From Bondarzewia mesenterica (lineage: Eukaryota; Basidiomycota; Agaricomycetes; Russulales; Bondarzewiaceae): 64,000 nucleotides of DNA. Shown piece by piece: positions 30,813 to 42,657 of the stretch. Each line of letters starts with the position of its first letter. The first letter of the stretch is position 1. The translations under genes were made by a program, and so were the position numbers. Below the pieces are notes generated by a model that ran no database searches, was not told the DNA's origin, and worked only from the letters and a program-made list of their open reading frames with translations. The stretch covers positions 62,001-126,000 of the forward strand of contig SGPL01000001.1 in the NCBI GenBank assembly GCA_004802705.1. The letters run 5' to 3'.

Positions 30813-33800
30813 ATGTTCTTCACTCCAGAACTCTTGGCGCGGCGCGACAGCGGTTTTGGCCTGCTCTGGTACGTGCTCCGCGGATCGACTTGTGACAACA
30901 AAGATAACTGATAATGCGGCTCACGCGTCGTTTCTTGTGTATTTGTTTTCTTTTACCGCATCAACAGGTTGGCCGCTACACTCGGAGCAAAGTCGACATT
31001 CAAAAAGCTGCCCAAGCGCGATGTAATGGGCGCAGATATCGCCCAGCTATGCGACCTTATTGTCCAGCCAGCAGAGCCTCTTGCCTTGAGGCTGTCGAGT
31101 AATCTCATGGTCGGAGTGGCTCGGTGAGTTATTGTATGCATGTGTGGTACTTGTTTTTACTCATTCATTATCTAGAGTATTTAAAGGTGAGTATATGCGC
31201 GTCATCTATTCTTTCCGTCCTCATTTCCTTGCCAGTTAAACATGAGATATTCCTGGGAGACGTCACGGCATGCTTTACATCGCTCAAAAAAGCTGTGCAG
31301 GACTTTAATGCCATGTCTGCGGCGGCTGCATCATTACAGATGGGCCAGCCGACAGTTAGGTAGGTCGACCCTCTGGTTTGTCGGCGATCCATACATTTAT
31401 GATGGAAAATCAGGGCAGACGCAGTGACGCTGACAGCTGACCCGGCCATGGCTCTTGGTGTAAATTTTGGAGACCTCTTAGCCGTGCGTATGGTCTTCAA
31501 GTATATTCATACCTCATTCTTAAACTTTCATTTCTGTCTGCACAGCACTGGGACGACTACATGGATGTAGAAGGTATGCCAGTCTCTGCTTGGGAGTTCT
31601 CGTACGATTGACGGTATAATTGCAGAGGCTGGTTCAGATGATGAGTACGGAAGACCAAAGAGAAACCGGAAGAAACAAGGAAAGAGACCTCCAGTCTCGG
31701 TTGAGAATTTGCGAGCCAACCTGCACACCTTGAACGAAGACTTGGAGCAGGTATTGTCAGGTTCCTTTGACGTTTCATTTCTCGGCAGCGGTGTGGGTGG
31801 ATTAGATCTTTCTTCTTCACAAATTGAGGGGGGTTTCGGCTTCGATGGTTTTGGCGACAATCCATTTGCAGTTGATGATGCATTGGACCTCGCGGGTGGC
31901 ATTGGCGACGAGTTAGCAAAGGAGCTTGGTGAAGGCTGGGGTGCAGCTCCTGTCACGCAGGGAAAAGAGTGCGTTACTAGGAGAATTATCTACTGTGTGC
32001 ATGCTCAAGGTTTTCACACCCCATATACTAGTGTGAATGTCGACCCTGCATTCAATCTTGGGTCCGATCCTCTGGGGATGGACATAGATCTTGGTCAAGA
32101 TGAAGGATTCACCTTCGCTACCTTGGATCAACAATCCGTGGCATCGAAAGTCCAAAATTCTGTGCTATCTCCAGGAAAGAAAAGGGTATGATGATCAACC
32201 GTAATTTTCTACACAACTGCTTAGACTCCCACGCAGCCGATTCAAGAGGTAGACCAAAGTAAGTCCTGGTGCTTATTTCTTCATGTTATCCATGCCCACT
32301 TCATCTCAAGTAGACGGTTCCCTTCACCCGCTTCCAATACGCTCTCCCACTCCACATGCTGTTTTAAGTCCTGTAGAGCCGGGGGAGCACGAACCGGCCG
32401 TCGACACCATTGATATAGAGGAGGAACATGATAAGGGACAGGAAAAGCCTGGTTTGCGAAAGGCAAAGCGTGTGCGGTTACTCCTGGATGCAAGGACAGA
32501 ACTCACAGATGATGAAATGAAGGTCCGCTTTCATAACCTATGCGCTTGAAAGCCGCTCATGGCACCACATCGGAATATCAGGCTGCGCGCGCCCAGTATG
32601 TGGAGGGGCAGGAAGCGTTGAGACGTGAGATAGAGCAGAAGAAGTTCGAGAAGGAGAGCGGAAGGTTGATTGACGAGATATTATGGGGTGTGCCCCGAGG
32701 ATGTGAGTCATATGCCATGCACTCATGGAGTCCGAGCCCTTAGATTTTGTGTCCAGTGCGGGCCCCCATCCTCGTTGACTATTGGCTAGAAAACTTCAGA
32801 GTGCAAGTAGAAGCTCGGTCGGGTGCTTTACATCTTGAGGCAAAAGGTGAATTATGTGTTCTGATCCATTCACTGAGACTTGCGGCTCACCGATAGACAG
32901 GTGTACTCCCTACTAAGCGTCGACGCATAGATGACGAAGAAGAGTATGATCAACCCAAACGGCGCAAAATGAGGGATATGGTCGGGATGGATGAACACGG
33001 TGCACCGATGGACCTGGATATGAATTTTGGGAATATGCCTGATGAAGATCGTACGTGAATAAGATATTATAGGGAGATAGGTTTTCAATAGCCTCTTTGC
33101 TTGGCACAAACCTCTTCAGGTCCTTTCGACGCGGGCTCGCATCGGCCTTCCTCTGAAGTATGTCAACCAGGTATGAAGAATTTGAGGTCGCCTTGCTGAT
33201 ACCTCTCCACTGTCACCAAGGAACCAGGTCAAGCGCGTCGAGTCTCTCGTCCTCCATCGCCGCTGGGCGGCAATTTCGACTTTGACTTTAGGCGCCCGCT
33301 GAACGCGGAGGATGAATTGGTCGAGTCTCAGCGAAGTTCGCTTTTCCCGTGGGACAATGCTGGCGGACCTAGCTCTTCGGCCAATGGGGCTGGGTTTAAT
33401 CCGGCCATGCCAGGAAGCGACAGGGTCAGCGTTGGCCGGGCGGAAGTCATAATTAGAGGCAGCTCAACCAGGAGGAGCAGTTCGATTGGACCGAGCTTCT
33501 TGGGAGGTAATTTGGGTGCGATCGGGTTTTCACCCGGGCCTGGGGATTTGGGGAAGATTGGGTCACAGATCAGTGCAGATCATTTCGAGTTCGATGGTAT
33601 GTTCAGATTTAGGCCAGCTCAGGCCGGTCCTGACAATGGCACCACGCAGTGCCCGCGGAGGGACCTTCCCTGGTCGAATCGCAGCAGTCGGACGTCAATC
33701 TGGTTGCACTGGAGAGAAACTCGTATAATTTCCTAGAGTAAGTCATGGCTGTTCCCTCAATAAATTTATTTGTCAATAGGTTAATCTCCTAGATATGCGA

Positions 33801-34080
33801 GAATGCAGTCGCAATCTCTCCCTCTTGCTTCCGATGGTCTCACCTTTGATGACATCGTGCCCAAGACTACAAGTACGCCGCATGTTGCTGCTGCTGCGTT
33901 TTATCATTGCCTCGGTACGTCGACTCATCTGCTACATATGTAGATAGGCGGGATGAGTGCCCATCCCGGAGATATTTGAACTTTCTGATCCTAATTTCGC
34001 GTTCAGTTTTAGCTACAAAGGACCTCATCCGTGTTGTCCAGCCCGAGGCCTACGGCGCCTTGAAAATCCGGATCATTTGA
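30813..34080 (+). CDS. REC8: Rec8-type meiotic cohesin kleisin
   Basis: Kleisin that closes the Smc1-Smc3 ring in meiosis and is cut by separase. The start MFFTPELLARRDSGFGLLWL at 30813 is followed by AATLGAKSTFKKLPKRDVMG, PAEPLALRLSSNLMVGVAR, then VFKVKHEIFLGDV. The WLAATLG and PLALRLSSNLM blocks match Rec8 rather than mitotic Rad21. Two tiny exons are crossed: the 11-nt exon 31176-31186 encodes parts of R-V-F-K-V. The middle is acidic and Gly/Asp rich, with RRRIDDEEEYDQPKRRK. The C-terminal winged helix (LTFDDIVPKTTSTPHVAAAA, FYHCL, VLATKDLIRVVQ) binds the Smc1 head and ends at TGA 34078. It has about fifteen short exons, and I checked only the 5' and 3' junctions. Expression in meiosis is expected from the family, not shown here. 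Confidence 0.88.
31176..31186 (+). other. Predicted 11-nt micro-exon of REC8
   Basis: AGTATTTAAAG lies between a TAG acceptor (31173-31175) and a GTGAGT donor (31187). Joined to CG before and TT after, it reads Arg-Val-Phe-Lys-Val, continuing the kleisin sequence SSNLMVGVAR into VFKVKHEIFL. Confidence 0.8.
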
Positions 34081-34476
34081 TCCCATTGTCGCTTTTGATC
34101 ACCTGGTTATCATGGCTGATGCAGCCTTGGTACTAACGTAGCCAATCTCCATTTTTTGTAGTGATCTTCGCAGGCCTTTCATGTATGGGGTCTGATAAGG
34201 CTTTTCGTCTCACAAATGCCATTCGTTTTCGCACTCGTTTGAAAACCTCGTCTGAAGATTTGATGGCTTCCGTCCAGGCCGCAAAGCGAGATTGTCCAAG
34301 ATATTCGGGATATCCTGTTTCGTTAGCGTGGGAAAGTTATCCTTACGGCTCTCTTTGATATGATTCCAGTTGGCTTGCTCGTATAAAAACCATGAATCCA
34401 TCAATATCTGAAACGCCAACGCTCCAGCTGTAGACGCTTTGTACTTTCCTTTCAATCGCCATTCTTGTGTCGGTTA
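34081..34476. other. Intergenic between REC8 and IDI1
   Basis: 396 bp with no recognisable gene. It should hold the REC8 3' UTR and IDI1 promoter. Confidence 0.5.
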
Positions 34477-35444
34477 ATGTCTTCTACCACTACTACCACG
34501 GTTACGCCAGCGCTGAGTGCACTCGCCGACATTGATTTGTCGGGTTACGATGCGGAGCAATCCAGGCTTATGGAAGAGAGATGCATCTTGGTAGACGAGC
34601 GGGATAATGCTATCGGTGCGGCTGACAAAAAAACATGTGCGTATTTTTTCCAGTTCTCGCAAGGAGGAGATGAGGGGTACGAGTACTGAAAACGGCTGAA
34701 ACGTGTAGGTCATCTGATGGAGAACATCAACAAGGGACTCCTACACCGCGCCTTCTCCGCCTTCGTGTTTCGTCCTTCGGACGGGAAGCTCCTGCTGCAA
34801 CAGCGCGCATCGGAGAAGATTACGTTCCCGGATATGTGGACGAATACGTGCTGCTCGCACCCGCTCGACGACTTCGCAGAAGAGAAGGTCGAGGCGGAGC
34901 AGCTCGGCGTGCGCATCGCTGCATCGAGGAAGCTGGAGCACGAGCTGGGCATCCCGCGCAGCCAGGTGCCGGCGGACAAGTTCCAGTATTTGACTCGCAT
35001 CCATTATTTGGCGCCCTCAGAAGGGAAGTGGGGAGAGCATGAAGGTGCGTGCGCGTGTGCTCTTTCCGGCATGGAACGGGAGGGAACATGCTCACTGAGA
35101 TATGGCTTCAATTTAGTCGATTATATCTTGTTCATGACGGGCGACGTGGACGTCACTGCCAACCCGAATGAGATTCGGGATTACAAGTATGTCGACAAGG
35201 CCGAGTTGCAGGCCATGTTCGACGCGCCTGGTACGTGTCTTGCCGTCCCCTCCACGCGGATATGCGATGACAGTGATGGGGCTATGCAGGAAACTCGTTC
35301 ACACCTTGGTTCAAGCTCATTGCGCGTGATTTCCTCTTCGGCTGGTGGGACGAACTGCTGAATCGTAGGGACGCCAATGGCAACGTTGTTGCGACGAGTC
35401 TCAATGGCCTCGTTGATGGGAGCAAGGTGATTAAAATGGTTTGA
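34477..35444 (+). CDS. IDI1: Isopentenyl-diphosphate delta-isomerase, type I
   Basis: Interconverts isopentenyl and dimethylallyl diphosphate in the mevalonate pathway, feeding sterol, dolichol and prenyl synthesis. It starts at ATG 34477 (MSSTTTTTVTPALSALADID). Nudix-type fold landmarks are DAEQSRLMEERCILVDERDN, HLMENINKGLLHRAFSAFVF and LLLQQRASEKITFPDMWTNT. The catalytic Cys is in CCSHPLDD, LEHELGIP follows, and the metal/catalytic Glu motif is WGEHE. Then come VDYILFMTGDVDVTANPNEI, TPWFKLIARDFLFGWWDELL and the stop at 35442. Introns lie after KKTC, after WGEHE, and after MFDAPG. Complete and intact. Confidence 0.95.
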
Positions 35445-36669
35445 GTGAAAGCGCGGACGCCTTGCGGCGCGTGTTTTACGAGAGACGACGTATGATCGAT
35501 ATTCGGTGAGTTCCATTGCACTCTTTTGCGATGCCCCATTCTGTTTCGTCGACTGATCTTTGGGATTGGCTGTCCTCCTAGATTCATGATAGAGTTTGTA
35601 ACCTTGTTTCTTTGTATCGGCCTATACCCTCCATCCTGAGAAAGCCAAGTTGAACCAGAGTCCTTGTTTTTTCCGCCCTCGGCTAGGTCCCCGAGGTTAT
35701 GTCGTTTGGTTTGTGCCGTTCTGAACACGTTCTCATCGATTGCACGTTGCGCAGGATCAGCGCTCAGCGTTCGTTTTTGGGCGCTCTTTCTGGCCATGTT
35801 TCATAGAATGACAGAGTTCTGATGATACAATATCCTCTGCTGTCGGCATAGAAACTGATTACATATAGTCAATTCACACTGGATTTATACAGTCAACCAG
35901 ACGCGACGTGAAGTCAGTTGAAGGAGCTACTGAGCTTATGGCGCTCAGAAACGATCAAGAATTTGATTTGTGGTAACTGAGCTTAATGTCTCTGTAAGGA
36001 ATGACACCGTCCTTATCCACCAGTGCAAATATTAGAATGAGCGCTCTGTGTCACGGGACAAAGGGCAGGACGAAAGAACGACATCGAGTTATCGCCGAAA
36101 CCCATGATAATTAAAGAAGAAGGCGCAGGACCTGATGACGAGCTTCTAGGTAAAGTGTGAGAAGATCCAGGTATAGGGCGACTCGGATGGCTTTAAGATG
36201 GTAACAACGCGGCATGCTCCATGCTCACTGAACCAGGCCACTGAGTCAGTCACCGCATTACGCAGATATTGTATCCCCAGGGAGACGTCTACTAGCCGCG
36301 CTTTGACATGCAAGCAGCGATAGCTCCCTGAGGGCGTTCCGTATGCACAAGAATGGACGACGAGCCAAGAGTCCAAGACACGAGGAGGTGACCTTGCTGG
36401 CTTTTCTTGAATCCCGAGCTATATGCAGGAGTCAGATGAGCTTTCCATGTGTCAGATGGTGTACCTACGCATCAGCTGCGGGTCCTTGACGATACTGTAT
36501 GATGCATTTGCGCGGAAAGGGAGCTCGGTGTGATGACTAAGGTAACGTCAGACAAATCAGCGGAGGAGGTTGGCCGCGCCTGCTTCATCCGCTTAGCGCT
36601 ATTTAATCTTTTTATCCTTTCCTTCACAGCTCACATCTCGGATTGGTGCCATTCTTACTTTTTACCATC
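35445..36669. other. Intergenic
   Basis: About 1.2 kb between two plus-strand genes. Only short, unrecognisable frames are present. It should include the IDI1 3' UTR and the promoter of the glycosyltransferase-like gene. Confidence 0.5.
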
Positions 36670-38989
36670 ATGCATTCCCCCCTTCTGCCTCACGGCGCCG
36701 ATTCACCACCCTTGTCCGAGTCTCCGTCCCACTCGAATCGGACCCGCCCCTCTTACAGAGTCTTCCCTATCTTCGGTCGCGCTGGGTCTGCTGGACTTTT
36801 CATCGGTATCGCTGCCATGTCAGGTATTCTATTCCACATTTTTTTTCTTTGCAGGCGGCGTCGCTTCCCGAGCAAGTGACTGGCGTCTCCGGTCACCCTA
36901 CGGTCCCAAACCGCCGCCTCATGCTTTCCCCGATACACTCGTACTTGAGGGCCCATCTCTCTCTACATCATCTCCAGTGCCCCTTGCCTCCGAAATTGCC
37001 ATTCCTCTTGTTCCACCGCAACCACAATCCGATGAACTCGACCTTGAGGAGTTGAGAGACATGGTCTCAGGCACGAAGGGCTTTTTTGCCCGCGACTACA
37101 GCCTTGGACTAGGATGGAATAATGTGAGTCCGAAGGGCCATCGACCTGTTGGCCCGGCCAATATCCGAATACACGTTTTTTTTAGATGAGGTATATCATT
37201 GAAGCCGCACTGATTCAGTCAAGATTGCTGAACCGCACCCTCGTCCTTCCATCATTTGTCTATGCACGCGCTTGCGAATATAATATGTAAGCTTCACCCC
37301 TATTACCAATGGCTCACCGCTGATCTCTGGCACCCATAACTTATTAGCACCGTCTGTGCGGAATATGCTACCATGGTGAACAAAGGGGATGCTGTCGGCT
37401 GGGAGGAATGGCGCGAACTCCCCATCGAACAACAAATGGGATGGGAAATCCCCATGTCGCTGATGTTCAACCTCACTCACCTTCGCCAAACCCAACCGGT
37501 AATTCTTGTCTCAGATTACCTCCGACTTCACGGCCAGGGTCCCGAGGTAGAGTTCAGCAATGGCGCATGGCAGCGCGAGCTTTATCATCAGCGTGCGAAT
37601 GTCTTTGAGAAGGACAAGACCAAATTACCATCTTTGTATGTGATCGAAAACCACTGGTACGATCCTTCCAGGTCGAACCGCGTGGATCTTCTGCCCGATG
37701 CTGTGAAGCAACGCGGCAATTGGAGTCCGGAAGGTTGGGATAAGAAATCAGGCCGGAAAGGTCATTGGCCATATTTCCCCCAGACAGAGGCTTCTGAGCG
37801 CCTGCAGGCGGCTTTGGAATCGGAAAAATCCGTTTTGGATTGGGACGAGGCCCGCGAAGCCCTGCAGGCTAAGGACGGCATTCAACTTTGGGATGTCAGC
37901 TCAGACGAGAAGCTGGAACAAGTACTTCGAGCCAACGGATGGGAAGTTTTACATACCTTCCGGGGAGCGTAAGTACTTCTCTCGTTCATCCGACCGCAAC
38001 TTATCCGAGACCCCGGCAATTCATAGGCTCGGAATGGATTATACAAAGACCGTCTCTGAACCCATACGCCAAGTTGTACCGCGTTCATCTCTCCGTGGTT
38101 TCGTCGAAGAGTACGCTGACCGCGACGAAGATGTGGTCATCCTTGCTGGGGAGACCCATCTTGGTCGCAAACCGGTACGTACCACATGTCCTGCTGTTGC
38201 TGTCGACGTCTCTTGTTACATCCGGGTTTCATCTAGGGCGCACTTCGCTTCACTACGGTTCCGGCGCGCGACGATTTCGCCCGCCTTGTTTTGTTCAACA
38301 TCCAGCCTGTCGACAAGGTGCTTGACCTTGCCGATACACTTAACAATCGGATGAAAGAATTGACGGAAGGTCGGTTATGGATGGGAGCGCACATGCGTCG
38401 CGGGGACTGTAAGTCTATATCTGATAGCGCCTGCCATTTCACGCACGTGTGCTCATGATCGCATCTAGTTGTCAGGCTCGGGTGGGCTATGGAGAGTACC
38501 CCAGAGGCCCATATCAGACGAGTGAAGGAGCATCTTGACAGCGGTCGCCAAACAATCCTCTCTCTGACTGAACTCGATACGTATGATGTCCCAGACGTCC
38601 ACCCTGACATGGATCAATTAGATCTCGCCCCTCCACTCCCAGATGACCCGTACGTTTTCACTTCTTCAATTTGAAACTGGCTTACACGGTCACCATTTTC
38701 TTTCTTCGGCTTCTCTAGCTTCTACATTGCCACAGACGAGCGTGACCCAGAAGCGCTAGACATCATCTCCAAGGGTGGTGCCGTCTTCATGAGCGACCTC
38801 CTGACTATCGAAGATAGACGTGCCTTCGGCTGGCCATTGATGATAACGGATGTCCGTGCGCTCGTCGAGCAGGCGACCCTCGCACATTCCGCTTATTTCT
38901 ATGCGCATGCGATGAGCTCTGTTGCCGGTGGAATCGTGAACATGCGTGCGGCGCGTGGTGTGGATCCGCGCACGATCTTGCTCGACTGA
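36670..38989 (+). CDS. GDP-fucose O-fucosyltransferase-like protein, type II membrane
   Basis: Starts at ATG 36670. An N-terminal Pro/Ser cytoplasmic stub precedes a hydrophobic anchor, RAGSAGLFIGIAAMS, so the enzyme should sit in the ER/Golgi with a luminal catalytic domain. Family signs are the nucleotide-sugar fold start SLGLGWNN...MRYIIEAALIQSRLLNRTLV, the R-G-D loop GRLWMGAHMRRGD before FVRLGWAME, and FYIATDERDPEALDIISKGG near the end (O-FucT motif region). AHSAYFYAHAMSSVAGGIVN completes the fold. The stop is at 38987. At least seven introns are present. Fungal members are widespread but their acceptors are mostly unknown, so fucosyl transfer is an inference from the fold. Confidence 0.78.
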
Positions 38990-39642
38990 AGTGCGCACGC
39001 TGGCGTCGTTGCCTTGTCCGTCAAAATTTATCCCTTCTGCTCATCCATCCACAGGCCACCCATTCACCCCATCGTCTCTTCACTTCATGATTACTCTGAA
39101 TTTTCACTCCTGGCGTTGTCTCTTGCCATGTCATCTACATCTCCCATTTGTTCACCACACTATACATCACCTTTCAGCATCTCGATATCTCTCCCGCACA
39201 CTCATTTACGCAATGCGACACACCTCAGGCTGGCCGAGACGATGATACAGTGTCTACAAATCCATTTTTCCCTCTCCACTACCCCCCACCCAACTACCTA
39301 GATTATGAACGTACGTGCGAGGCTGCGCGTTATATTGATACACATACCACCGCCACGACTGTTATATACCACAGACCGAAGTCTGACGACAGATCGCGGG
39401 AAAATATATAATCAATTTCGTCTGGAATTAATACGACATCAGAATGTCTTCGCACTCGTACTTGTACAGTGTATCGGCTTTCCGTAGGAGATTTGGTAAC
39501 TCGACAAAAATGAGCAGGCCGCGGATAGTTATTTACACGTTTGCGTAAATATTGCAGATGTTTGGCTGGAATCATGGAACTGGTCGTTGGTTTGGTCAGG
39601 TTCACAGGGGCGGGCAGCGCAAGATTGTCGGTACGTCGGTGG

Positions 39643-39674
39643 CTCATACACAGAACGATTCTCTTCTGTGTGAG
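39643..39674. repeat. Dispersed 32-bp hairpin repeat, copy A
   Basis: An imperfect palindrome whose arms are CTCA..CACAGAA and TTCTGTGTGAG. It matches the element at 55054-55085 in 30 of 32 positions and shares its stem core with 15646-15676. Confidence 0.75.
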
Positions 39675-39787
39675 AAAAGCAAAAGACCGCAAAGACATCA
39701 CGTGCTGAACGAATTTGAACCCCCGATGTCCGAGTCCGAGTCTCCCGTTCCAAACCATCATCTTCAGAAGTTTAAATTTCAGCTGTG

Positions 39788-39826
39788 ACAGACTTCTGTG
39801 CTCCACCAGAGCACAGAATTGTCTGT
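39788..39826. repeat. Inverted repeat with related core
   Basis: The arms are ACAGAC-TTCTGTGCTC and GAGCACAGAA-TT-GTCTGT, separated by a five-base loop with a two-base bulge. The CACAGAA/TTCTGTG core is the same as in the nearby hairpin. Confidence 0.6.
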
Positions 39827-40210
39827 GCACATTCCAAAAATCGTGCGATTGCACTTTTGAGATTAGGTTGGCAATCCACCGTCCGTTCAAAATTCGTCAA
39901 CATTTTTCATTGCAGATCGCGCTGTGGCACTCGAATCGATCGTACAATTCGTTGTCATTCAATATCGCTGTTCAGCCCATCTCACCTGCACCACGGATTG
40001 CGAAGGGGCGAATGCTTCTTTTTCTTCTGATCTGGAGAGGCAAAGATTTTAAGTGTATCAAAGTACTGACTACTAAAGGACAAGGTACGTTCTGCCTGGT
40101 CGCATGAGTCTCAAAGACAGCTGAATTAAAAGCCCTGTGGTTGCCGGATAAAGAATATCCAGCATTTTTTTATCATTTGACAAAATCACCAGCATCGCCA
40201 CACCCCCCTC

Positions 40211-41923
40211 ATGTCTGACTACCTCAATCAATGGGAGCTTCTACACCTCACGTTCAGCTATCTGGACAAACCCTCCAATGCTCGTAACGCCCGAGTGTGC
40301 AAAGCGTGGACAGATCCCGCGCTCAGCCACGTCTGGTGCGTTATGGAATCAGAAGAGATTGCCCGCGCGCTTCAAATGTTGTTGAATATGTGCAAGACAG
40401 TCATAGGATCTACAAAGAAGTATTCCTTGGTATATATATAATCAATTTCACGCCATCACATGAAAAATTCATTTCATGTTTTCGACAGGACTTCCAGCGG
40501 CCACTTTGTCGCCAAGATTGGGACTGCCTCTTACCGAACTTCGGACGAATCCAAACTATCAGCTCTCTGTTGGTCGTGAAACCAGTGCTCGAGCTATCAA
40601 GAGACGCCGTACACGAAATTGCAGCAACCCGGCCAGAAATTGTCATTTTCCCTCGACTGCAATGTCTGGAAGGTGATATCAGAGAGTGGCATATGGATCC
40701 ATGTTTTATGCAAAGCTCTGTGACGAATCTGACTCTAGGGCTATCACAGGCCAACCTACGTGATATCTCATGTATGACTTACCATGTCGTTGACCGCATG
40801 CCTCTGATAAGGCACATCCGCATTCGGGCCAGCGAGCTCCCTCAATCAGGCTTTGTGATTGAAATTTGTCGCCTCGTTGGCGGTCTGTTTCGATTGGAGA
40901 CAATAACTTGTCCCACATTTTATCTTCAATCTTCTGTAGTTGCGTGTCTCTCACGATTGAAGCATCTCCACACTGTGTCTTTGAACAACTATGGGACAAC
41001 CGTGATCCTCAGATCATCGCTGCTTCCTCCCGGCCCCTTTGCGCCTGCCATCGAACCTCACGCATTCCCGTCCCTAAAAGCTCTCGCGATCGCAGCTTCA
41101 TTGGAAGAAGTGACCAATTTTTTTATCACAACCCCATTTGATAGCTTCCCAGTTGACATCAATATACGTTCATGCAACGTTCCCTCTCTCTCGAGAACCC
41201 GGCTATCTCCGTGACTTTCTCAAGACGACCTCCATCGCCTGTACATCTCTCGACGATGTTTTTATATCCTTGGGCCCCCATGGTGACATTGATCGAGAAA
41301 ATGCCAAGCGAGTTCGTTCCCTTGAGTTTGGGGACATCGCTCCTCTGCTTGATTTTCAACGGCTCACTAGCTTCAATATTCGAGATGCACATCCCATCCG
41401 GATAACGGACGAAGAGGTCAACGAACTCGCTTCTCGCTTGCCCTCCATCCAAAAACTCAGGCTCACTGTCAACCCGTCCTTCATGTCACCACCCTCTCTC
41501 TCCCTCCGTGCTTTACTCCCCTTTGCGCAGCATTGCGGCGAACTCACAGAGTTGGGACTTTGCATCAGCTGTGATCTCACGGCCAGTCTCAAACTGCCCA
41601 GATCAGACGTCTCGTTTCGCAAGCTTTCCTTTCTCGATCTCAGCGCATCCCAGATCTCCACATCCCGGTCCCTGAGGCTGAACAGCGCGTTATTTTTGTC
41701 TCGCCTGGTACGGAAAGGCACGAGAATCAAAACAATGTACACCCCGCGTCCTCATGACCCGCACTGGATTGACGCGCGCCACGATCGTACGTACCAGAAA
41801 CGCATGCAGGAAGTTAGTCGAATGGTCCCCCTGCTCATTGAGGTAAGGAAGGAAGATTTGGAGGAGGTAGACGCACTCAGGCGCGAAAATGGGCATCTTA
41901 AGAGCCTCCTTGCAAGCCGATAA
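40211..41923 (+). CDS. F-box-like / leucine-rich protein, copy 1 (frame broken at T7)
   Basis: Agaricomycete F-box-like protein, likely a substrate adaptor of an SCF ubiquitin ligase. The N-terminus MSDYLNQWELLHLTFSYLDK and ARNARVCKAWTDPALSHVW forms the F-box-like helices. One intron starts at GTATAT after KKYSL and joins DFQRPLCRQDWD. The rest is a run of leucine-rich segments (SLKALAIAASLEE; LTELGLCISCDL; KLSFLDLSASQIS). A heptad-like tail follows (EEVDALRRENGHLKSLLASR). The frame fails near 41118-41124: reading six instead of seven Ts gives FLSQPHLIASQLTS, which aligns with LLSSPQLTISQLTS in copy 2. So it is either a sequence error or an early pseudogene. It is followed by a close paralogue. 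Confidence 0.75.
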
Positions 41924-42657
41924 GTTTTCAGCTCGATGACGGTGCAGTATCTTATCGATTCAAGTCTTTAAGTGATCATGTGGACTCACTTGAATTCAAG
42001 GTTGTTTTTGCAGTTTTAAGTTCCGGTGAGACGTGACGACGTCAGCGTTTGACTTTCTTACTGAAAGACGCAAAATTCAACAACATGCAGCTTGGTGAGA
42101 TTCACACCTACAGCTGTAAGCAATTGGCATTCGGTTGCATTGTTTGAGAATGATTGTCTCATTTTGTTCACCGAACAACATTGTCCGAGGTGATTTTCGT
42201 TCCACATGTCGATTCCCGTCTCCTCCTCATAACCCCCATCGGCCGAGTCATTATACTGAAAATCTCATCATCCCAATATCTCAATTCACTTACTGTCACT
42301 TACCAACGTATCCCCAGAGTGTTACTAGATCAATCTTAGAACTGGGCGCTCACGCTCCGGCGAGTCTGTCGCCCAGCCCCGCACCTAAGTATCCACCGTG
42401 TGTGAAGCAGCCGACTTGGATATCAAACCTGCCCACAATGCACAGAGTCTGAAATCTGAGCTCAAATCTCCGAGATCTCAGATCTCGCCATCCTTTGTTC
42501 GCCACATCTCCTTCAAGTTGCGATGGCGGTGGCCTTCCCCAGTGCCACAAGTTTGCTCCCGTCTATATAAGAAATCATCGCGCGCCACTTCACTGTCAAA
42601 ACTACTTGGGGGGGTCGCTTCCATCTCACAGACTCACCAGCGTCGCTAACTATCCCC
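41924..42657. other. Intergenic between tandem F-box-like genes
   Basis: 734 bp. No gene seen; probably the promoter of copy 2. Confidence 0.5.

Larger units (their letters stand above)
38990..40210. other. Intergenic with two hairpins
   Basis: 1.2 kb ahead of the F-box pair. It contains two inverted repeats (39643-39674 and 39788-39826) about 110 bp apart and no recognisable gene. Confidence 0.5.

Noticed and set aside
35282..35797. 171-codon minus frame
   Set aside because: It overlaps the IDI1 3' coding end and UTR, resembles nothing, and is probably chance.
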